Positions 1 to 4,545 of a stretch of 5,769 nucleotides of DNA are shown here, in pieces. Made by a program: the position numbers and the translations under genes. The DNA is taken from NCBI GenBank assembly GCA_041477005.1, contig JBGOUJ010000510.1:1-5769 (forward strand), given 5' to 3'. The notes beneath the pieces are model-generated. The model was not told the origin of the DNA, did no database searches, and was given only the letters and a program-made list of their open reading frames with translations. Source of the DNA: JBGOUJ01 sp041477005. GTDB lineage: Bacteria; Acidobacteriota; Terriglobia; Bryobacterales; JACQDG01. Positions within the stretch are counted from its first letter, which is position 1. Every line of letters begins with the position of its first letter.

Positions 1-258
1 CGCGATTCGTCCGGCCGCGCCACGTTCTGGGTGAAGGGAAAGCAGCAGAAGATCGAGGTTATTTACGGGCCCAAGTATATCGCGGCGGAGGTCTACGCCC
101 CTCCGGGACCCAACCGCGACTTCCTTTGCTTCGAGCCGATGACCGGCATCAACAACGCCCTCAACCTGGCTCACCGCGGCGTCTACAAGGAACTTCAGAC
201 GATTCCGCCCGACCAGAGCTGGCAGGAGAGCTTCTGGATCCGCCCCGGCGGGTTCTGA
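1..258 (+). CDS. Aldose 1-epimerase family protein, C-terminal part (5' end outside window)
   Basis: The frame is open from base 1 and ends at TGA 256-258, giving about 85 C-terminal residues. The translation carries the family's C-terminal signature: a beta-strand-rich stretch, then FEPMTGINNALNL, then a final strand ending SFWIRPGGF. The Glu in FEP corresponds to the conserved Glu that acts as catalytic base in galactose mutarotases (family knowledge), which interconvert alpha and beta anomers of aldoses. A GTG at 31 could be called as a start, but the frame is open and homologous upstream of it (ATFW precedes it), so the gene clearly begins outside the window. The segment GVYKELQTIPPDQSWQESFWI fits the end of bacterial aldose epimerases. 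Substrate and signal peptide cannot be judged. The stop is followed within 17 bases by a 9-bp inverted repeat. Confidence 0.85.
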   Translation, partial: RDSSGRATFWVKGKQQKIEVIYGPKYIAAEVYAPPGPNRDFLCFEPMTGINNALNLAHRGVYKELQTIPPDQSWQESFWIRPGGF

Positions 259-274
259 GAATGAACCTCCGGTA

Positions 275-310
275 GGCTGCAAGGAGGCGGACTGGCGTAT
301 ACTTGCAGCC
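275..310. repeat. Perfect 9-bp inverted repeat downstream of the epimerase gene
   Basis: GGCTGCAAG (275-283) and CTTGCAGCC (302-310) are perfect reverse complements separated by 18 bases. The repeat begins 17 bases after the epimerase stop. There is no T-tract after the right arm, so it is not a textbook intrinsic terminator. A -10-like TATACT (298-303) overlaps the right arm, so it could equally be an operator for the small ORF at 359. Seen directly; role inferred. Confidence 0.5.
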
Positions 311-358
311 ACCCGGATCGGCTCAACAATTCCTGCGTTACAGAATCCATTCCTTGAG

Positions 359-502
359 ATGAATGCCCTACCTCGACGATTGGTCTCACTCTTGCTTCTG
401 GTTCCCGCCCTGGCCACGGCCCAGACCACTCAGCACGTCACGACATTCATCACTCCGAAGTGCTTGAAAAGCCAGTCAAATCTGCAAGGGTTCGAAAAAT
501 AA
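359..502 (+). pseudogene. Orphan signal-peptide ORF, probable truncated secreted-protein gene
   Basis: This ORF of 47 codons starts at ATG 359 and stops at TAA 500-502. Its first 21 residues form a textbook Sec signal peptide: positively charged N-region with RR, hydrophobic core LVSLLLLVPAL, and cleavage-site motif ATA before Q. The mature part (QTTQHVTTFITP...) would be only about 26 residues and ends in low-information sequence before an adjacent unrelated fragment. The likely reading is the 5' stub of a larger exported protein whose body was lost by deletion or insertion near base 460-500. The alternative is a genuine small secreted peptide. There is no convincing Shine-Dalgarno; TATACT at 298-303 is a candidate -10 about 55 bases upstream. 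Confidence 0.45.
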
Positions 503-506
503 ATCG

Positions 507-797
507 ATGCCCAGGCTGAGCATCCGCCGGTACGCCAAACATCGGGGCATCAACCACTACCACCGTCGAGAAGCCATCCGGCAGGGACGGATTGCCGTCT
601 CGACGGTAGATCCGCATCAGCCCCAGTGCCTGGTCGCTGATGAACCCCCTAACGCTGTGCGCCTGCCAGCCCGGTGGCGGCCATCGCTCGTTAAACGAAG
701 TTCCTTCAGGCCTCTCCAGGGCTGGCTGGCTCGCGACCGCGTACCAGAGTTTCCGAGCAGGGGACGGCGTTTTGCGGCGTCAGTGATGACATGGTAG
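507..797 (+). pseudogene. Helix-turn-helix-like fragment (terminase small subunit / Nu1-like N-terminus), degraded
   Basis: ATG 507 opens a 96-codon frame. The first 31 or so residues, beginning MPRLSIRRYAKHRG and continuing to EAIRQGRIAVS, resemble the winged-helix/HTH start of small phage-terminase-like DNA-binding proteins (pattern R-A-Y-A-x-H-R-G-V ... A-I-x-x-G-R-I). The following VDPHQPQ recalls the DP.QAD.EW segment of those proteins. After about residue 45 the frame turns into arginine/proline-rich text with no recognisable fold, so the functional body is missing or frameshifted. No Shine-Dalgarno precedes the ATG. It sits directly beside the truncated secreted-protein stub, so a recombination junction lies near base 500. 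Family assignment is from recollected pattern only and is weak. The 3' half contains a hairpin at 650-693 discussed in the findings. Confidence 0.35.
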
Positions 798-800
798 AAT
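772..800 (+). promoter_or_regulatory. Probable sigma70-type promoter for the HEPN-like gene
   Basis: TTGCGG (772-777) and TAGAAT (795-800) are 17 bases apart, and TGG immediately precedes the -10, making an extended -10. Transcription would begin near 806-808, leaving only a few bases before ATG 811, so the message would be leaderless or nearly so. This supports 811 rather than 828 as the ancestral start. Confidence 0.45.
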
Positions 801-827
801 TCCGGCAATCATGAAGTTCATCGTGGA

Positions 828-1781
828 GTGCGAGGTGGAGGCCGATACCATCTGTCTCGGAACATTGAGCTTAGAAGTGGCACCCGCATATACTACTTCG
901 GGCGGGACGAGCAAGGTCGGTGGAATTCACTGAAGGTAGTCGCTGAGGTGCCGGACCCTGGAGCTTTCCCGTGGGGTATGGAGCCAGCGCCGGAGCCGCG
1001 CACACCGAACCGGGCCCCGTACATTGTTCGCGCGACCGGCGACCCCGAGCTGATCAAGAGTGTCATCAGTGACCTTCAGTGCCTTGAATCAACGCTCGCA
1101 GTCTACTTCCCCTTGCGGAGCATCAACTGGCACTACCCGACCACGAGCGTACTGTTTGAGGACGGCGACGAGCGAGACCCAAAATGGGGGAACCTCGACA
1201 ACCTTCGGATCAGCAGACCGCAGCCCGAACCCGAACAGATCCCCGAGGACACCTTTGTGTCAGTCGCATTCCAGGCCTTCGCTTCTGAATCCTTGGTTAT
1301 AGTCCGGTCGTTCTGGCGCGAGGGCCGGAATGAAGTAAGGGCCGGCAAATTTATCAACGGCTTCTTCAATTACTACTTCATTCTGGAGGGGCTCTACGGG
1401 GACCGGAAGACGAAGAATGATGCCATCGCAGCGAAGTTCAAGGGCTCCGCCGAACTGCGCACGTTCATAGAACATTATCTGAAGGATAAGCACCCAGAAC
1501 ACCACATGGAGCAAGTCAGTGCGATGCTCTTAGAAGCTAATCCGAACGTGGAACTGAAGTTGGAAACTCTTACAAACCCAGACTTGTATATTGAGCTGCT
1601 CGTCTCTACGCGTGGCAAGCTGCATCACTTCTCAAACAATCCCAACCGCCCTCAAGGCTCTCCTCTCAGCCATGACGAGTATGAGGGGGTTGCAATGTTC
1701 GCGCAGTACATCGCGCTTAGAGCGTTGCTGGCTGCTGCTTCAAAGGTTAAGAGAACAGGCTTCCGGGAAGTGCCGACTTGA
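828..1781 (+). CDS. Hypothetical protein with HEPN-like Rx4H motif, likely frameshifted near its start
   Basis: The open frame from GTG 828 to TGA 1779-1781 encodes 317 residues. No named family is recognised with confidence. The C-terminal third is predicted to be largely helical: a FFNYYFILEGLYG helix (about residues 178-190), then a lysine-rich segment and R262-G-K-L-H-H267, an Rx4H arrangement typical of HEPN domains, whose members are often RNases in toxin-antitoxin and defence systems (family knowledge). The N-terminal part is a beta-rich domain with IYYFGRDEQGRWNSL. GTG 828 has no Shine-Dalgarno. A better start is ATG 811 in another frame, which reads MKFIVECEVEADTICL and then would need a one-base shift near 856-860 to enter NIELRSGTRIYYFG. 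So the gene is probably a one-base-deleted version of an 811-1781 gene, or the base is a sequencing error. There are no partner genes in an operon; repeat copy A lies downstream. The HEPN call is an inference from one motif plus helical context. Confidence 0.6.
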   Translation: MRGGGRYHLSRNIELRSGTRIYYFGRDEQGRWNSLKVVAEVPDPGAFPWGMEPAPEPRTPNRAPYIVRATGDPELIKSVISDLQCLESTLAVYFPLRSINWHYPTTSVLFEDGDERDPKWGNLDNLRISRPQPEPEQIPEDTFVSVAFQAFASESLVIVRSFWREGRNEVRAGKFINGFFNYYFILEGLYGDRKTKNDAIAAKFKGSAELRTFIEHYLKDKHPEHHMEQVSAMLLEANPNVELKLETLTNPDLYIELLVSTRGKLHHFSNNPNRPQGSPLSHDEYEGVAMFAQYIALRALLAAASKVKRTGFREVPT

Positions 1782-1943
1782 CAGTTTCAGTGGGACTTCT
1801 ATGGCGATTACTCCCGTGAAAGGCCCTTGGATGAATTTCGCCAGACCCCCGGTCGTCCGGTTTTGACGGCCATGTCCGTCTTCGGGATCGTTGACGGGAG
1901 ATCCCCTTCTCACCCTGAAAGGCTTCCGTTGACCCGCCGTCGA
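1782..1943. other. Non-coding or decayed stretch after the HEPN-like gene
   Basis: No gene is supported here. The frame of the upstream protein stays open after its TGA and reads WDFYGDYSRERPLDEFRQ and then VLTAMSVFGIVDG, which looks more protein-like than chance, so it may be coding sequence cut off by the stop or a remnant of something else. CGTTGAC occurs twice, around 1889 and 1927. Confidence 0.3.
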
Positions 1944-2043
1944 CGCCGCAGTACCCCCGTTTCCCACCGCTTCCCAAAGAATCGCCCCCACGCCATCAAT
2001 TGCTTACGCGCCCCTTCGCCCGTTCCTCTTGCCCCTCCTCGAG
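1944..2043 (+). repeat. Dispersed intergenic repeat, copy A (short, diverged)
   Basis: It shares with copies B and C the ordered blocks CTTCCCAAAGAAT, CACGCCATCA, and TTGCTTACGCGCCCCT, followed by a C/T-rich stretch. It ends where the other two continue into GCGATCATA and the ATGTTTTTTGC block, so it is a truncated or older copy. It is in the same orientation as B and C and lies between the HEPN-like gene and brnTA. The alignment was made by eye. Confidence 0.7.
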
Positions 2044-2102
2044 GAGCGACAGCGGTCCGACGAATTCACTCGGCGTTGAGGTGCGTTCCAGTGAATGGCC
2101 AG

Positions 2103-2127
2103 TGTGGTATAACAGTTATACTGCACA
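2103..2127 (+). promoter_or_regulatory. brnTA promoter with overlapping palindromic operator
   Basis: An extended -10 (TGG then TATAAC, 2105-2113) lies 14 bases before the brnT ATG. It is embedded in a perfect inverted repeat GTATAA-CAG-TTATAC (2107-2121), flanked by TGTG (2103-2106) and CACA (2124-2127), which also pair. BrnA-type ribbon-helix-helix antitoxins are known to autorepress their own promoters, so this is the expected operator. No Shine-Dalgarno precedes ATG 2128, consistent with a very short leader. Confidence 0.6.
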
Positions 2128-2406
2128 ATGCGCTTCCACTTCGACCCTCGAAAGAGCAAGCGGCTCAGGGCGAATCCGAGGCGTGGCATTGGGTTCGAGG
2201 AAGTGCAGGAGCCGTTCTCCCAGCCCTACTGGCTCGATCGACGACCGGATGTTCCAGAGCAATATCGAGCCATCGGCTGGGTGGGCGACCGGCTGTACTC
2301 GGTCGTCTCCGAGGTTCGGGAGGATGGGGGTGGCGAGATTCTACACCTCGTCACCCTGTGCAGGTCGACGAAAGAGGAGGTTCGTCTGTATGAAGAGAAC
2401 TCGTAA
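2128..2406 (+). CDS. brnT: BrnT family toxin (type II toxin-antitoxin)
   Basis: The ORF encodes 92 residues, the usual length for BrnT, and starts at ATG 2128. Family landmarks are visible in order: an N-terminal strand MRFHFDPRKSKR, a G-I-G-F-E-E segment (20-25), Q-Y-R-A-I-G-W (45-51), a strand GDRLYSVVSEV, and the C-terminal LVTLCRSTKEEVRLYEE (74-90), matching the conserved arginine-rich end of the family. BrnT folds like RelE-type ribonucleases and arrests translation by cleaving RNA; it is neutralised by BrnA (family knowledge). The usual N-R-K-H-G motif is altered to ANPRRGIG, so activity is plausible but not assured. The gene overlaps brnA by 17 bases, and toxin precedes antitoxin, the standard brnTA order. 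Expression is probably controlled by the palindrome at 2103-2127. Confidence 0.85.
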   Translation: MRFHFDPRKSKRLRANPRRGIGFEEVQEPFSQPYWLDRRPDVPEQYRAIGWVGDRLYSVVSEVREDGGGEILHLVTLCRSTKEEVRLYEENS

Positions 2407-2674
2407 ACCGCTCGGGCCGGTTTCCGCCGAGGCGATCGCCCGTTTGGCGGATCAAGGAAAGGACGTCTCTGGATTCTTCCAGAGCGAAGGCCGCATGCTC
2501 CAACCGATCCAGCGCGTCAACGTGGACCTCACTGCGGCCATGCTGAAGGAATTGGATCGGGCCGCTCAGGATCTGAACATCAGCCGCCAGGCCGTGATCA
2601 AGACGCTGGTGCGGCAAGCTCTCGATCAACACTATTTGGCCCAACGTGCAAGGCAGCCCCGGCCCCGATCCTAA
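2390..2674 (+). CDS. brnA: BrnA family ribbon-helix-helix antitoxin
   Basis: The start was chosen at ATG 2390 because AGGAGG (2375-2380) lies 9 bases upstream inside brnT; the frame is open much further upstream but that part is not coding. The 94-residue product has an N-terminal segment with VSAEAIARLADQGKDVSGFF (residues 11-30), typical of BrnA-like antitoxins and likely to contact the toxin, followed by a CopG/MetJ-type ribbon-helix-helix: strand RVNVDLT (42-48), helix AAMLKELDRAAQDL (49-62), turn NIS, and helix RQAVIKTLVRQALDQHYLA (66-84). As a dimer the ribbon binds operator DNA, so the protein both neutralises BrnT and represses the operon (family knowledge). The last ten residues are basic. 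The gene appears intact, in contrast with several neighbours. Confidence 0.85.
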   Translation: MKRTRKPLGPVSAEAIARLADQGKDVSGFFQSEGRMLQPIQRVNVDLTAAMLKELDRAAQDLNISRQAVIKTLVRQALDQHYLAQRARQPRPRS

Positions 2675-2868
2675 ACCGCAACAACCCAACCAGCAAGCAT
2701 CTGGCTCGCTCAACGCCTGCCGGAAAACGGTCCGGGTGACTCGATTATTGCTACGACAAGAGGCCATTCAACAGAATCCGGTCGAAGCACCGGCAGTGGA
2801 ACCGGATGTTATCCTGAGGATGCTGGTAGAAGGCGGCTGAGCGCCGCCCCGCGCAGAGCTTTCGCGAC
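2675..2868. other. Gap between brnA and the four-helix-bundle gene; unassigned short ORF and hairpin
   Basis: A frame open through 2840 reads VTRLLLRQEAIQQNPVEA and then PDVILRMLVEGG before TGA 2838-2840. It looks faintly protein-like, but no start with a ribosome site and no family can be given. GGCGGC (2832-2837) and GCCGCC (2843-2848) form a 6-bp stem around that stop; with no T-tract it is at best a weak terminator. Confidence 0.3.
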
Positions 2869-3204
2869 TTGCTGGTTTGGCAGAAGGCACACCGGTTCGT
2901 GCTCGCCGTCTACCAGCTCACCAATGGGTTTCCCAAGCAGGAGACCTTCGGACTCTCGCTCCAGATGCGCCGCGCCGCCGTCTCCACCGCCGCCAACATC
3001 GCCGAAGGGTTCGCCAAACGCAGCAAGGCGGAGAAGGCCCGCTTCCTCAATTTTGCGAGGGCTTCACTGGAGGAAAGCCGCTATTACCTCATATTGGCGC
3101 AAGATCTCGGCTACGGAAGCGCAGCCGAGTTGATGATCTCCTTGGAGGAAGTCAGCCGGCTACTGAACAGCTACGCTCGGGCCATTCTGGCTTCTGGCTC
3201 CTGA
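2869..3204 (+). CDS. Four-helix-bundle protein (S23 / 23S rRNA intervening-sequence protein family)
   Basis: The 111-residue frame matches the S23/IVP family (four-helix-bundle, PF05635-like) almost end to end: LLVWQKAHRFVLAVYQLT (helix 1), FPKQETFGLSLQMRRAAVSTAANIAEGFAKRS (helix 2 and signature), KAEKARFLNFARASLEESRYYLILAQDLGY (helix 3) and a C-terminal helix. The family was first found inside intervening sequences of 23S rRNA but is now mostly seen as free-standing accessory genes of unknown function forming pentameric helical rings (family knowledge). The start is odd: homologous residues QSFRD precede TTG 2869 in frame, and no ATG or GTG exists between the in-frame stop at 2827 and that point. 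The ancestral ATG may have become GCG at 2851. No Shine-Dalgarno is seen for TTG 2869. The gene may therefore be silent or poorly translated. The stop lies inside a 7-bp tandem repeat. Confidence 0.8.
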   Translation: MLVWQKAHRFVLAVYQLTNGFPKQETFGLSLQMRRAAVSTAANIAEGFAKRSKAEKARFLNFARASLEESRYYLILAQDLGYGSAAELMISLEEVSRLLNSYARAILASGS

Positions 3205-3214
3205 CTTCTGGCTT
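3187..3214 (+). repeat. 7-bp tandem repeat across the four-helix-bundle stop codon
   Basis: Four consecutive units are present: CTGGCTT, CTGGCTC, CTGACTT, CTGGCTT. The TGA stop at 3202-3204 lies in the third unit and is created by a G-to-A difference from CTGGCTT. From memory, many genes of this family end in similar CTGGCTTCTGGCTCC runs. Confidence 0.75.
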
Positions 3215-3217
3215 CCC

Positions 3218-3234
3218 ATATCCCGCAGGGATAT
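3218..3234. repeat. Perfect hairpin ATATCCC-GCA-GGGATAT
   Basis: The 7-bp arms at 3218-3224 and 3228-3234 are perfect reverse complements with a 3-base loop. It lies 5 bases before the Shine-Dalgarno of the secreted-protein gene and just after the tandem repeat. It could be a REP-like element, a processing site or a translation-modulating hairpin. Confidence 0.7.
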
Positions 3235-3254
3235 CGTTTGGAGGAACAATACGC

Positions 3255-3779
3255 ATGCCGCGATGCTTCCGCGCTTTCGTTCTGACCCTGGCGAGCATTT
3301 GGGCGATAACTACGGCCGAAGGCTCGGAGGCCGATCAGCAAGCAATCCCCGTCACCGTGACCGGGGAGGTCAGGCCAGCCGCCGTGAAACAGGGCGAGCC
3401 AATCGCCCTCGCCGCCACGATCAGGAACGGCCTGAAAGGACCCATCGGCTACTCTACCTTCAGCCTGAAGCCGAATGGTTGGAACGGCGAAACCGTTTCG
3501 CTGACCCTGGTCGATGTCTACCGAAATGGTGAGACGCGCAGTCTGTTCCTGGAACACCCGAAGGTGGATGTACCCCGGGAATTAGCCGGGATGGCATGGC
3601 ACCGGATCGAAGCGGGCAAGAGCCTGACTGTCACGACCGACGCCCGGAAGTGGAAAATCGTGGATGGCTGGAAACCAGGGAAGTACAAGGTAACAGTTCG
3701 GGTCGAGCGCTTGACGGCTGACAACGGGCGCTGTCTCCTGTCGGTGCAGAGTGCTCCGTTCGAGTTCGAGATCCGGTGA
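3255..3779 (+). CDS. Small secreted protein with Ig-like/beta-sandwich domain, function unknown
   Basis: The start at ATG 3255 is chosen because GGAGG (3240-3244) lies 10 bases upstream and because a signal peptide begins here; the longer open frame upstream overlaps the four-helix-bundle gene and is not coding. The 174-residue product begins with basic residues, a hydrophobic core AFVLTLASIWAITTA and a likely cleavage around TTA-EG. The mature part alternates strands and turns (IPVTVTGEVRPAAVKQGEPI, ALAATIRNGLKGPIGY, VSLTLVDVYRNGE, GKYKVTVRVERL, APFEFEIR), which is the pattern of a single beta-sandwich domain, comparable in style to BsuPI-like or other Ig-fold exported domains. No enzymatic motif is visible. 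A single Cys remains in the mature protein. It probably lies in the periplasm or outside the cell. It stands alone: 50 bases after the four-helix gene and 21 bases before repeat copy B. Confidence 0.75.
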   Translation: MPRCFRAFVLTLASIWAITTAEGSEADQQAIPVTVTGEVRPAAVKQGEPIALAATIRNGLKGPIGYSTFSLKPNGWNGETVSLTLVDVYRNGETRSLFLEHPKVDVPRELAGMAWHRIEAGKSLTVTTDARKWKIVDGWKPGKYKVTVRVERLTADNGRCLLSVQSAPFEFEIR

Positions 3780-3800
3780 TCGGACAGCAACGCGAACCGC

Positions 3801-3985
3801 CGCCGTCGCACCCGTCCCGCTGCTTCCCAAAGAATTGTCCCCACCCCATCAGTCGCTTACGCGCCCCTCCCCCCGTTTCCCTTGCCCTCCCTGCGATCAT
3901 ATAGATAGAGGGGGTATGGAGTCCCGCTAGATCCGACGAGCGCGGGATCACCACATATGTTTTTTGCTCAAACGAAGCCAACTCC
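3801..3985 (+). repeat. Dispersed intergenic repeat, copy B
   Basis: It aligns over about 185 bases with copy C (4546-4731). The first 100 or so bases, through CCTCCCTGCGATCATA, differ at only about five positions by eye. The rest is more diverged but ends in the same ATGTTTTTTGC block. It starts 21 bases after the secreted-protein stop. Together with 3986-4131, in which no gene is recognised, it fills the gap before the DUF4160 remnant. An ORF from ATG 3957 begins MFFAQTKP but has no support beyond the repeat. Confidence 0.85.
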
Positions 3986-4114
3986 ACCAATGGAATCAAG
4001 CACTTGCATTTTGGCGCCGCACACCAGTTTCGTCCACCCGCGGGCGGCTGAACCGGATCCGTTAGTTCCGGGAGTGCGGTCAGGAGGTCGTCCGATTAGG
4101 ATGTAAGACCGGTG

Positions 4115-4123
4115 TGGTAGGAT
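4115..4123 (+). promoter_or_regulatory. Extended -10 element before the DUF4160 remnant
   Basis: TGG followed by TAGGAT ends 8 bases before ATG 4132, so the transcript would start at or next to the start codon. It matches the elements before the HEPN-like gene and brnT. No good -35 is visible. GGGGG at 4124-4128 is too close to act as a normal Shine-Dalgarno. Confidence 0.4.
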
Positions 4124-4131
4124 GGGGGCGA

Positions 4132-4290
4132 ATGCCAGAAGTCAGCCGTTTCTTTGGCATTGTGATTCATAATCTGCCGCACTTCCATGCCATCTATGCC
4201 GGGGCAAGTTACGTTTCCGCGGGTCAAACGAGTGCGGCACCTTGGGGAGTACCGCCTGGAGTTGACTTTCACCGATGGCACACAGGGTGA
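4132..4290 (+). pseudogene. DUF4160 family protein, truncated and internally deleted
   Basis: ATG 4132 opens a frame reading MPEVSRFFGIVIH directly followed by NLPHFHAIYAG. The intact family normally has MPEISRFFGI..I, a short RMYYDDH-like insertion, then NPPHFHA.YG. About six residues (18 bases) are therefore missing in frame, and the conserved PPHFHA has become LPHFHA. After IYAG the frame leaves the family (SYVSAGQTSAAPWG...) and stops at TGA 4288-4290, because the rest of the gene has been deleted and joined out of frame to the downstream DUF2442 gene. DUF4160 and DUF2442 genes commonly occur side by side and have been suspected of acting as a toxin-antitoxin-like pair; no biochemical function is established to my knowledge. 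This copy should be inactive. Confidence 0.75.
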
Positions 4291-4484
4291 GCTAGACCTG
4301 AAAGAGCGCGTGGTCGGTCGGGGGGGTGTGTTCAGCCCGTTAGAGGGATGTAGGTTTCTTCAGACCGGTTCAGGTTGATCCCGAAGCTGGCACGATTGTG
4401 TGGCCGAATGAAGTTGATTTTTGCCCAGACGTCTTGTACAGCCTTGTGACGGGTAAACCGATCCGCGTCCTTGAACCGGCCTAG
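4187..4484 (+). pseudogene. DUF2442 family protein, frameshifted
   Basis: The first part (ATG 4187, or more naturally from the FPRVKRVRHLGEYRLELTF segment) reads on through TDGTQGELDLKERVVGRGGVFSPLEG and would stop at TGA 4376-4378. The remainder of the family sequence, VQVDPEAGTIVWPNEVDF and then DVLYSLVTGKPIRVLEPA, continues in another frame to TAG 4482-4484. Dropping one G from the GGG at 4345-4347 restores a continuous DUF2442 protein of the usual length (about 90 residues). The 5' end is also damaged: the deletion that removed the end of DUF4160 removed the DUF2442 start, so ATG 4187 belongs to the DUF4160 part in another frame. The two families are usual neighbours. The single-base insertion could be a sequencing error, but the separate deletion cannot be explained that way. 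Confidence 0.78.
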
Positions 4485-4545
4485 CCAAGGGCTGCAAGGC
4501 GACGGCCAGAATCGGGCCGCGCTTGGGCAATCGTTTGGTGGGCCT

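Noticed and set aside
488..496. GGGTTCGAA, resembling a tRNA T-loop and possible integration site
   Set aside because: No T-stem partner, acceptor stem or other tRNA arms are present nearby.
2000..2389. N-terminal extension of the brnA frame
   Set aside because: It overlaps brnT out of frame. The internal ATG 2390 has a strong AGGAGG and gives the normal antitoxin length.
1827..2393. Long + strand ORF across repeat A and brnT
   Set aside because: It overlaps brnT in another frame, is rich in Arg/Pro/Ser and passes through a non-coding repeat; no domain is visible.
2351..2767. Minus-strand ORF of 138 codons opposite brnA
   Set aside because: It is the antisense shadow of brnA in high-GC sequence, with no domain or ribosome site.
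2832..2848. GGCGGC/GCCGCC hairpin as an intrinsic terminator
   Set aside because: There is no T-tract after the stem, and the next gene body begins almost at once.
2877..3254. N-terminal extension of the secreted-protein frame
   Set aside because: It overlaps the four-helix-bundle gene. ATG 3255 has a Shine-Dalgarno and begins a signal peptide.
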